Assembly: GCA_028280025.1 (NCBI GenBank)
Contig: JANQMO010000008.1
Span: 1-17,197, forward strand
Reading direction: 5' to 3'
Origin: Chlorobium sp.
GTDB taxonomy: Bacteria > Bacteroidota > Chlorobiia > Chlorobiales > Chlorobiaceae
DNA length: 17,197 nucleotides
Notes under the pieces: generated by a model
What the model was told of the DNA's origin: nothing
Databases searched by the model: none
Seen by the model: only the letters and a program-made list of their open reading frames with translations
Shown: piece by piece, positions 1 to 5,574 of the stretch
Numbering within the stretch: position 1 is the first letter of the stretch
Layout of the letters: each line of letters starts with the position of its first letter
Made by a program: the position numbers and the translations under genes

Positions 1-96
1 AAGTTTCGAATCACACTGGAAAACAATAGTTTTTCCAAAAGCTGTGAGCAACTAGAAATCGGCGATGAGGCTTTGATATTTGGCCCTATGGCTTGA
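1..96 (+). CDS. C-terminal end of an unidentified protein (5' end outside window)
   Basis: Frame 1 is open from the first base to a TGA at 94-96 and encodes 31 residues ending in EIGDEALIFGPMA. There is no start codon in view, so this would be the tail of a gene that begins to the left. The fragment is too short to assign to a family. Base composition resembles the AT-rich genes that follow. It lies about 300 bp before the attC site, further than a cassette gene usually ends from its attC, so it may not be the gene carried by that cassette. The open frame could also be chance. Confidence 0.3.
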   Translation, partial: KFRITLENNSFSKSCEQLEIGDEALIFGPMA

Positions 97-403
97 AAGA
101 ACGAGATGTAAAGCAGCACGAAAGCACAACAACGTGTATAATGCATGCCAGCGTGCGTTCACAAACAATTCATATCTTCAATCTATTATTACTTCGGCAA
201 CAATAACTCACAAAAGTCACCGCAGGAAGAGATTGGGCTAACGCCCTAATATATTTTTCGTTATCCATAAACCCTGGACTGAAATCCGGGGCAATTGTTT
301 AAAAGTTTTAATGGCCGGAGTAATAATTTTTCGTGTAACTAATCAGTTCCGGTTTTCTGGCACACATCATACACGAGACCGTTGAGAAGGAAAATAAAGA
401 AAT
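97..403. other. AT-rich non-coding stretch before the attC site
   Basis: I see no convincing gene here: the longest ATG frames are about 35 codons and have no ribosome binding site. The only structure noted is a 7-bp stem with one G-U pair at 272-278/285-291 (CCCTGGA / TCCGGGG), followed by a weak T-rich stretch. It could be a weak terminator or a small palindromic repeat. Confidence 0.4.
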
Positions 404-474
404 GTATAACAAATCGTTGCACCTGATATTTTTTCCGCTACGCTCCGAAATGCAGGTGAATTCAAGCGTTATGC
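404..474 (+). repeat. attC: Integron attC recombination site
   Basis: The site is 71 bp and imperfectly palindromic. The left simple site starts with R'' GTATAAC (404-410) and the right one ends with R' GTTATGC (468-474), close to the RYYYAAC/GTTRRRY core consensus. Inside, TT-G-CACCTG (417-425) pairs with CAGGTG-AA (453-460), leaving a single extra G on the left arm. This one-base asymmetry (an extrahelical base) is a hallmark of attC sites folded for IntI recombination. The 27-bp centre would form the terminal loop. Recombination is expected at G^TTATGC. The orientation implies that cassette genes read on the plus strand. No integrase gene lies in the window. Length, asymmetry and core boxes together make this a strong call; activity cannot be judged. 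Confidence 0.82.
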
Positions 475-610
475 AAAAATCAAACAAATATGGAAAATAT
501 AAACTTGAGAATAACGCTCTATGTTGTTGATTATTTTGAGTTTGAAATAAAGCTTAAAGAGCAGTTATACGAAAGGTTACACGATAAAACAAAAAATCAA
601 GGAAGAAAAA

Positions 611-1306
611 ATGGAACAACAAAATTCATTTAAAAAAATCGTCGGATGGCTGGCAATTATTTCAGTTCCCTTTGCCTTTGCCAATTTTACATTAACAGGG
701 ATAGCCAGCGGAAGCGGGTCTGATCTTTACTCTTTATATAAAGCAGGAGAAGAAGCAGGTAATTTAATGAAATGGTCGTGGTTAGCAGATATGTTAGGCT
801 ATTATTTGTTATTAATTCCTGTTGCATTCTTGCTGCATTTTTGGTTAGGAAATAAAAATCCTTATTGGATGAGTATTTTCACTTTTTGTGGATTCGCCTA
901 TATATTTTCAGGAAGTATTGGCGCTGCAATTTTGGCTAAAACATGGCCAACGCTAATTTCTGGTTATGCAAATAGCAATGGGATTATTAAAGAAATTTAC
1001 AACATAGCATTCACCAATACAACCGAAATGGTTTATGGAGGAATCTGGGGCTTTTTAGAATTTTTGCTTGCAGGTGTTTGGTGGATTGGAACTGGCTTTG
1101 CAATTAAATCCGAGCGAAAAATTTTAGGAATAATAACAATCGTTCTGGGAATATTTACATCAGCAACCGCACTTGGAGAAATTTTAGCTCTTGAATACAT
1201 AGCGCTTATCGGACTGATGATCTATCTGCTCTTGGCTCCTGTATGGGCCGGCTGGCTGGGCATAAGTTTACTTAGAGGGGATGATATAGAATTAGCCAAA
1301 CCCTAA
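611..1306 (+). CDS. Integral membrane protein, about six helices, unknown function (possibly DUF4386-like)
   Basis: This is a 231-residue hydrophobic protein. Predicted membrane segments by eye lie at about residues 8-30, 54-80, 86-110, 140-165, 170-190 and 195-220, with short charged connections such as KSERK between helices 4 and 5. The N-terminal stretch around LTGIASGSGSD loosely recalls DUF4386 membrane proteins, but I cannot confirm the family. The start is well supported: GGAAG at 601-605 lies five bases before the ATG. The gene is AT-rich like the next one, 41 bp downstream on the same strand, with which it probably forms a two-gene unit. Its position just after an attC suggests it arrived as (part of) an integron cassette. 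No catalytic motif is visible. Confidence 0.8.
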   Translation: MEQQNSFKKIVGWLAIISVPFAFANFTLTGIASGSGSDLYSLYKAGEEAGNLMKWSWLADMLGYYLLLIPVAFLLHFWLGNKNPYWMSIFTFCGFAYIFSGSIGAAILAKTWPTLISGYANSNGIIKEIYNIAFTNTTEMVYGGIWGFLEFLLAGVWWIGTGFAIKSERKILGIITIVLGIFTSATALGEILALEYIALIGLMIYLLLAPVWAGWLGISLLRGDDIELAKP

Positions 1307-1347
1307 ACAGAAATAAATTCATTCCTTTTTCAAAAGAGCATGATAAC

Positions 1348-2163
1348 ATGAAAATAGAGTTGAGATATTTTACAGGAACGGGAAATTCTCTGAAAGTTTT
1401 AAAAACATGCGATATTCTATTTACTGAATCAGGTAATTCTACAAACATTGTCAAGATTTCAAAAGATGAAATGATGTTTCCTGATTTCGATTTAATTGGA
1501 TTTTGCTTCCCTGTTTACGCATTTGGGATTCCAAGAATATGTAAAAAATATTTACAGGGAATTGAAAGGTTTAAAAAGCGACAAAAAGCATTTATTTTAA
1601 TTACTGCCGGCGATTTGGATGAATCAGGATTTGCAATAAAGGAGTGTGAACGAATCCTAAGGAAAAAGAATTGTGAGGTCATATATTCTGAGATAATTGA
1701 AATGCCAATTAGTTGGACTACTTCTCCCAAACCACCTTTCCCCCCTTCAAAAGAAGATGCGTTAGAAATCATTATGAAAGCCGTAATTAAAACTCAAGAA
1801 ATCGCTAAGGATATTGTGAACGGAATAGAAAAACATCATCGCTTTAATTATCCCAAAAGATATTCAAAAATCAAATTTTATTTGGATTATTTAGTATTCA
1901 AATATTTTGGCATCCAAAATATGTGGAGATTGTTCAATGTATATGATACCTGTAATGGATGCCAACTTTGTGCAAGAATTTGCCCAACAAATAGCATCAG
2001 GGTTGTTGATAAAAACCCTGTTTGGAGTAGTACCTGTGAACAATGTATGAGATGTGTGAATTTCTGTCCTACAGAATCGATTTATCAATCGCAAGGCGGG
2101 GATACAAAAGGAAAAAGCAAATATCGTGAACCGAGTTTTAAACCGAAACATAGTCACAATTGA
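1348..2163 (+). CDS. EFR1-type protein: flavodoxin-like domain plus two [4Fe-4S] clusters
   Basis: The protein has 271 residues. The N-terminus (about 1-160) is flavodoxin-like: YFTGTGNSLKV at 7-17 is the phosphate-loop type FMN-binding signature of EFR1-family proteins, followed by GFCFPVYAFGIPR, matching the second flavin loop. The C-terminus carries a bacterial 2x[4Fe-4S] ferredoxin module with CNGCQLCARICP and CEQCMRCVNFCP, both with intact CxxCxxCxxxCP spacing. Such proteins are expected to be cytosolic electron carriers moving electrons between FMN and iron-sulfur clusters; the physiological partner is unknown. The short basic tail after the second cluster has no motif. ATG at 1348 follows a weak AAGAG. 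The gene is AT-rich and close behind the membrane protein gene, suggesting co-transfer and perhaps a redox-membrane pair, which is inference only. Confidence 0.88.
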   Translation: MKIELRYFTGTGNSLKVLKTCDILFTESGNSTNIVKISKDEMMFPDFDLIGFCFPVYAFGIPRICKKYLQGIERFKKRQKAFILITAGDLDESGFAIKECERILRKKNCEVIYSEIIEMPISWTTSPKPPFPPSKEDALEIIMKAVIKTQEIAKDIVNGIEKHHRFNYPKRYSKIKFYLDYLVFKYFGIQNMWRLFNVYDTCNGCQLCARICPTNSIRVVDKNPVWSSTCEQCMRCVNFCPTESIYQSQGGDTKGKSKYREPSFKPKHSHN

Positions 2164-2184
2164 GTACAACATTTTGCACCTTTG
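2164..2184 (+). repeat. Half attC-like sequence at the end of the inserted gene pair
   Basis: Starting one base after the TGA of the preceding gene, GTACAAC followed by ATTTTGCACCT parallels the left arm of the attC at 404 (GTATAAC, then ...TTGCACCT), with three bases missing between the boxes. I could not find the complementary right arm in the next 150 bp, so if this is an attC it is truncated or decayed. The AT-rich composition begins to fade beyond this point. Confidence 0.4.
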
Positions 2185-2414
2185 TTCTTTTCAGGCTTTT
2201 TCTGTTCCTCAGGGATGCATACATGGTACTTGGTTACTTGGGTTGAGGGAATAGAATAGGGGACATCCGTAACCACAATAACTCATGTGCTACTATGTTA
2301 ATTCAATAGGATAGAGGCATCCGATTAGCTTTAAAAGCAGGTCATCAATGTATTAACTTACAGGCAGAAAAGAACCTCTCAACAATTAGACTGGGGCGGA
2401 GAACCTTGTAAAGC
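2185..2414. other. Non-coding junction between AT-rich insert and toxin-antitoxin remnant
   Basis: There is no gene that I can support on either strand. It is a transition from AT-rich to mixed composition. On the minus strand a frame continuing out of the decayed toxin stays open after one stop, but it shows no recognisable protein. Confidence 0.4.
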
Positions 2415-2633
2415 TCATAATTTGCTGAGGGTTTTCAGCGGCAGGAAGAGGGTTTGTGGTTTGCTTTTACATGGGATGAATCCATGGTGGCAGCATCTGG
2501 CGAGATTTCTTTTGATGTCCCGACCTGCGCGCTCGGCAAAATACCGGTCGAGTATCCCCGAACCGCTGCAAAATCCTGCTTTCGGTTGTTCACGGCTGAA
2601 TGGCACGATCGAGAATGGAGAAATGCTCTTCAA
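2415..2633 (-). pseudogene. Truncated GNAT-family acetyltransferase toxin (DUF1778 partner)
   Basis: The reading frame begins with a TTG at 2633, five bases after the antitoxin stop; 72 codons are open. Residues around FCSGSGILDRYFAERAGRD-IKRNLARC match the conserved N-terminus of TacT/AtaT-type GNAT toxins (F-S-C/S-G...LDRYL...A..D.RR..A.CFV). After LARC the frame loses any resemblance. A neighbouring frame gives AATMDSSHVK, fitting the usual next segment (FVA.D...), which suggests a frameshift there, and it soon meets a stop. The acetyl-CoA binding part of the GNAT fold (full toxins are about 160-170 residues) is absent. Intact relatives acetylate the amino group of aminoacyl-tRNA. This copy should be inactive. 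The break lies within about 250 bp of the presumed cassette boundary. Confidence 0.7.
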
Positions 2634-2638
2634 TCCGG

Positions 2639-2997
2639 TCAGTCCTTATCTCCAAATAATTCGGAGTGTCGTTCGAAGGCTCTTTTCAGGGCGTCATTTG
2701 GTTCCGGCGGGTTGAGGAGCGCCTCTGCGAAAGCTTTTTGACCTTCTATAGAAAGCCGGATAATGTAATTCTCTTCAATCGTTTTCGTGGCGGCTTCAAG
2801 CGCAGCATGTACGACAAAGTCAGTTACGGTACGACCCTGAATCTCGGCGGCCCGTTTTATCGTGGTTTGCGCCTGATGGGTAATCCTTGCTTCAAGCCGT
2901 GCATTGCTGATGGTATTCTGTTTTTTCCGGATTTCTCCAGATTTTCTTTTTGAGAAGCTTTATCACCCGTTTTTTTGTTTTTGAGCGTTGTTGTCAT
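2639..2997 (-). CDS. DUF1778-family antitoxin (TacA-like), frame interrupted at an A AAA AAC heptamer
   Basis: Two overlapping frames together encode one DUF1778 antitoxin. From ATG 2997 the zero frame gives 26 residues (MTTTLKNKK...SGKN). The family-specific part, ISNARLEARITHQAQ..., IQGRTVTDFVVHAALEAA and ALLNPPEPNDALKRAFE, is in the -1 frame, ending at TGA 2641-2639. That second frame has no usable start codon of its own after an in-frame TAA. The zero frame alone would stop at 2857 after 46 residues. A -1 shift at the heptamer (2926-2920) would yield 119 residues, a few dozen more than typical members because of a lysine-rich N-terminal extension. The N-terminus would hold the DNA-binding ribbon-helix-helix fold and the C-terminus the toxin-binding segment. 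It is either a programmed frameshift gene or a pseudogene with one A lost. The toxin partner downstream is truncated. Confidence 0.72.
2920..2938 (-). other. Candidate -1 frameshift signal: slippery A AAA AAC with upstream GGAG
   Basis: On the minus strand, codons GGA AAA AAC form the X XXY YYZ heptamer A AAA AAC exactly in phase with ATG 2997 (codons 25 and 26 are AAA AAC). A GGAG at 2938-2935 lies eight bases upstream, a position comparable to the Shine-Dalgarno-like stimulator upstream of the dnaX slippery site. A -1 slip reads straight into the conserved DUF1778 frame. I see only a weak 4-bp hairpin downstream (CTTG-AAG-CAAG). The six-A run is also a typical spot for a one-base deletion or sequencing error. 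Confidence 0.4.
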
Positions 2998-3020
2998 GTC
3001 ACGTTGTTTTTTGTACGGCA

Positions 3021-3026
3021 ATTTAC
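3021..3026 (-). promoter_or_regulatory. Possible -10 box (TATACT) for the antitoxin gene
   Basis: TATACT on the minus strand lies about 25 bases before ATG 2997. A poor -35 candidate TTACCT is 17 bases further upstream. The placement fits a short leader, but the -35 match is weak. A toxin-antitoxin operator would be expected here; no clear palindrome is visible. Confidence 0.25.
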
Positions 3027-3071
3027 CGGAGTATACAAACAACGGCTTGGGGAGGTAAGGAAAAAATACTC

Positions 3072-3767
3072 TTAGGACGCGGCTGGTCTGTAGCCGGTTG
3101 GGGAGTCGGTGAATGTGGCTTCCTGGAGTGAGTTGCCGGTGATCAGCATGGTTTTGGCCGGGTAGTTGCGGACCAGCTCGTAGTCGTGTGTTGCGATGAT
3201 CACCGCGATTCCTTTGCTGTTGATTTTTTTCAGGTATTCGAGGATTTCAAGCGATGTGTCCGGGTCGAGGTTGCCGGTCGGTTCGTCGGCAAGGATCGCG
3301 ACCGGTTCGCTTACAAGCGCCCTGGCGATGGCTACCCGCTGCTGCTCTCCTGCCGAGAGGTTCAGCGGCATTTCTTTTGCGGCATGTTCAAGACCGACCT
3401 CTTTGAGGGCGTTCATTACCCTGGCCTCTATGAGGCGCTTTTTGGTGTTGGTGACCTTGAGGACAAACGAGAGGTTTTCAAAGACCGTCCTGTCTTCAAG
3501 CAGCCTGAAATCCTGAAAGACGACGCCCAGTCTTCTGCGGAGTTTGGGGATGTGGCGTTTTTTTGTTTTCGAAGATGTATAGCCGCCGATGGAAACTTCG
3601 CCTTTTTTCGGTTTTATTTCCATGTACAGTGACTTGAGAAGGGTTGTTTTGCCGCTTCCGCTTTTTCCGACAATATAGACGAACTGGTCGGGCTCTATCG
3701 AAAGGTTGATCCCCTTCAAAACCGTTTTTTTTCCCAGTTCCAGATCGACATCGATGAATGAAATCAT
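3072..3767 (-). CDS. ftsE: Cell division ATP-binding protein FtsE
   Basis: This is a 231-residue ABC ATPase, the usual FtsE length. It contains Walker A GKSGSGKTT (34-42), Q-loop VVFQDFRLLEDRTVFENL (Q85; the FQDFRLL.DRTV.EN wording is typical of FtsE), signature LSAGEQQR (138-145), Walker B AILADEPTGNLD (157-168) and switch H194 in IIATHD. FtsE pairs with the membrane protein FtsX at the divisome to control peptidoglycan hydrolysis. No ftsX is adjacent here. The open frame extends upstream to 3863, but the conserved N-terminus MISFIDVDLEL begins at ATG 3767, and the extension is read from simple-sequence repeat DNA, so 3767 is the better start. Other small ABC ATPases such as LolD are the main alternative. 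The gene stands alone, with a 268-bp repeat-filled spacer behind it. Confidence 0.85.
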   Translation of the reverse strand: MISFIDVDLELGKKTVLKGINLSIEPDQFVYIVGKSGSGKTTLLKSLYMEIKPKKGEVSIGGYTSSKTKKRHIPKLRRRLGVVFQDFRLLEDRTVFENLSFVLKVTNTKKRLIEARVMNALKEVGLEHAAKEMPLNLSAGEQQRVAIARALVSEPVAILADEPTGNLDPDTSLEILEYLKKINSKGIAVIIATHDYELVRNYPAKTMLITGNSLQEATFTDSPTGYRPAAS

Positions 3768-3768
3768 G

Positions 3769-3832
3769 TTTGGTTGTTGAGTTGTTAGTGGAATTGTTGA
3801 GGTGTTGATTTGTTGAACTGTTGAGTTGTTTG
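3769..3832 (-). repeat. Simple repeat of TCAACA units just upstream of ftsE
   Basis: On the minus strand this is a run of degenerate 7-9 bp units built on CAACA (on the plus strand TTGTTGA/TGTTGAG). It includes TCAACAGTTCAACA and TCAACACCTCAACA. It begins two bases from the ftsE start codon, so it forms the 5' leader and occupies the ribosome binding site position; no Shine-Dalgarno is visible. Both 14-mers recur at 12711-12750. Confidence 0.75.
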
Positions 3833-3904
3833 AAGAAAAAACAGTCCTCCATCCTCTGACCATCTATCCAGCCAACCAGCCATCTTCGCTCAGCATCGGC
3901 CTCA

Positions 3905-3933
3905 GTACGGGCGGGTTTCAAACCCGCCCCTAC
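3905..3933. repeat. 29-bp palindromic element between ftsE and pdxA
   Basis: GGGCGGGTTT (3909-3918) and AAACCCGCCC (3920-3929) are perfect inverted arms separated by one base, flanked by GTA/TAC across a C-C mismatch. Elements of this form are dispersed in many bacterial genomes, usually intergenic. There is no T tract on either side, so a simple terminator role is unlikely, although the RNA hairpin would be very stable. Confidence 0.7.
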
Positions 3934-3937
3934 AATT

Positions 3938-3965
3938 TGCCTACTGCCCACTGAAAACTGCCAAC
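3938..3965. repeat. Degenerate 7-bp tandem repeat (TGCCNAC x4)
   Basis: TGCCTAC, TGCCCAC, TGAAAAC and TGCCAAC follow each other without gaps. It lies directly after the 29-bp palindrome in the ftsE/pdxA spacer. Function unknown; it resembles the low-complexity filler often seen in intergenic DNA. Confidence 0.5.
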
Positions 3966-4035
3966 TATCTATTTCGCCCTTAGGACTAAGACCTTAGAAA
4001 TAATTCTTCCATCCCACATTCATCACTCGTCACTT

Positions 4036-5043
4036 TCATTGTCTTTTTCCCCTGTTCTCCGCTATTCGTTCGGCCAGACGGGCTGCTTCTATAAAACTTT
4101 CAGCGGAGGCTTTACCCTGTCCGGCTATGTCAAAGCCCGTACCATGGTCCGGAGAGGTACGGACGATGGGAAGGCCTGTCGTTACGTTGACGCCGCGTTC
4201 GAATGCCAGCACCTTGAAGGGGAGCAGGCCCTGGTCATGGTACATGGCCACGACAGCGTCATAGTCTCTGTAGCGGCGGGCACCGAAAAAACCGTCGGCA
4301 GGGAAAGGTCCCTCGGCGATGCCTTCTTCTGAAAACTGTTGTATGCCAGGAGTGATGACCGTCTCCTCTTCGGTTCCCATGACGCCTCCATCCGAAGCAT
4401 GAGGATTCAGACCGAGTAAGGCGAGACGCGGCGATGCGATACCGAAATCGGTCTGCAAAGAGCGGCTCAGCCTGTCGAGGAAATCTCCAAGGTCCATCGA
4501 CCGTATCATGTTCGGTACAGTAGCATACGGTATGTGAATCGTTGCAAGCGCGACAGTCAGCATGGATGCCGGATCGTGGAACAGCATGATCGGGTCCGGA
4601 ACATCACACAGCTCCGCCAGGCAGTCGGTATGGCCGATGGTGGTAGAGCCTGCAAGGGCTATGGCTTCCTTGTGGATCGGCGCTGTCACCATTCCCCTGA
4701 TTTTTCCTTCGAGGCAGTGCCTTGCTGCGGTTTCTATCGATCGCATGGCAATACGACCCGCTTCAGCAGTGATAACACCAGGCTGAATGGATCCGGCAGG
4801 TTCAACTGTGCTTATCACCGGGAGAACGCCTTCCGGCAGCTCTGAAGCACTCTCTATATCGGCAAGGGTTTCGAATGCCGCTATGTCTGTTTCGATGCCA
4901 AGTTTTTGACTGTAAAACCGGAGCGCTTTTTCAGAACCGAAAACCAGGGGGCGGGACGTGCCGGTACCGAATCTCCGGTAGCTTTTCAGGATGATCTCGG
5001 GGCCGATACCGTGAATGTCACCGATTGTCCATGCGGTATACAT
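4036..5043 (-). CDS. pdxA: 4-hydroxythreonine-4-phosphate dehydrogenase PdxA
   Basis: This is a 335-residue protein of standard PdxA length. PdxA oxidises 4-phosphohydroxy-L-threonine with NAD(P)+; the product decarboxylates and is condensed by PdxJ in the DXP-dependent vitamin B6 pathway. Metal ligands are identifiable by family comparison: H170 (TIHIPY), H215 (GLNPH) and H269 (MYHDQG). H138-T139-D140 (IGHTD) is the substrate-binding motif and TSPDHGTGFDIAG (297-309) closes the active site. The N-terminal motif reads TIGDIHGIGPEI instead of the more common GDPAGIGPE, a variant I associate with Chlorobi/Bacteroidetes. The ATG at 5043 lies two bases after the stop of the upstream DUF4293-like gene, so the two are probably translationally coupled. 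No pdxJ is in view. Confidence 0.95.
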   Translation of the reverse strand: MYTAWTIGDIHGIGPEIILKSYRRFGTGTSRPLVFGSEKALRFYSQKLGIETDIAAFETLADIESASELPEGVLPVISTVEPAGSIQPGVITAEAGRIAMRSIETAARHCLEGKIRGMVTAPIHKEAIALAGSTTIGHTDCLAELCDVPDPIMLFHDPASMLTVALATIHIPYATVPNMIRSMDLGDFLDRLSRSLQTDFGIASPRLALLGLNPHASDGGVMGTEEETVITPGIQQFSEEGIAEGPFPADGFFGARRYRDYDAVVAMYHDQGLLPFKVLAFERGVNVTTGLPIVRTSPDHGTGFDIAGQGKASAESFIEAARLAERIAENRGKRQ

Positions 5044-5045
5044 CG

Positions 5046-5513
5046 TTACAGGCGTTTATACGCGCTTGCGATTTTTTCGTCTTTTTCCACTCCCTGCCGC
5101 GCCAGCCAGAAGAGCAGGGGTTCGGGAATCAGAACGAAAAAGCCTGCGCCGGGGCTATGCTCCACATCAGGCCCGAACGATTGTATGAGTTCATGGTTCA
5201 TGAAATGGGCGGCAGCAAGTCCGGAGAGAATGTCGAAGAGAAACAGGAGGATCATGGTGAAAATCAGTGTGCCCTGAAGGCTCCTGTTTTTATACAGGAA
5301 TATGGTAGCTATTGCAAGGGTGCCTGTCAGAGGCGACACGATACCTGAGAGATAGAGGCTGATACTGTGTATCGGAGGAGCCCCGGGAAATGGTGTGAAA
5401 TCCTGCAGAACGTAAAGGCTGTCTGCGGTGTAATACCAGAAAGGGAAGAACATGCTTGAAAAGGCCAGAAGAGCGGCCAGAAAAAGGTAAAGACTCTGTA
5501 ACCGAGCTAACAT
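5046..5513 (-). CDS. Four-helix membrane protein, DUF4293-like
   Basis: From ATG 5513 the product is 155 residues and begins MLARLQSLYLFLAALLAF, matching the M-I/L-x-R-x-Q-S/T-x-Y-L start typical of DUF4293 proteins of Bacteroidota/Chlorobi. The frame is open further to a TTG at 5564, but that adds 17 atypical residues. Four hydrophobic segments are visible: about 7-27, 58-78, 85-110 (with FLFDILSG) and 128-142, the last weak. A loop after helix 1 carries FPFWYYTADSLYVLQDF. No catalytic residues are evident and the function is unknown. It sits tightly between waaA and pdxA on the same strand, so it is likely co-transcribed with both, but that gives no clear functional clue. Confidence 0.8.
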   Translation of the reverse strand: MLARLQSLYLFLAALLAFSSMFFPFWYYTADSLYVLQDFTPFPGAPPIHSISLYLSGIVSPLTGTLAIATIFLYKNRSLQGTLIFTMILLFLFDILSGLAAAHFMNHELIQSFGPDVEHSPGAGFFVLIPEPLLFWLARQGVEKDEKIASAYKRL

Positions 5514-5574
5514 GACAAAAAGGTTTATGGAGTGTCGGGATAAATAGGATCTCACTTGCTGCAAATATAATCAT

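Noticed and set aside
230..260. GGGCTAACGCCC as a second attC core
   Set aside because: No matching GTTAGCC-type partner or paired arms within a plausible distance.
490..633. A 47-codon ATG frame beginning 16 bp after the attC and overlapping the start of the membrane protein gene
   Set aside because: It sits where a cassette's first gene would begin, but it has no ribosome binding site and no recognisable protein, and the gene at 611 has a good GGAAG site that accounts for translation here.
2245..2275. AATAGGGGACATCC-like stretch as the edge of an insertion sequence
   Set aside because: No transposase fragment, inverted repeats or target duplication could be found around it.
2857..3042. 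A 61-residue lysine-rich small protein as an independent gene
   Set aside because: Its conserved continuation is in the -1 frame as a DUF1778 antitoxin; the rest of the zero frame has no family resemblance.
3768..3863. N-terminal extension of FtsE to 3863
   Set aside because: The extra 32 residues are read from the simple repeat; FtsE proteins normally begin at the position of ATG 3767.
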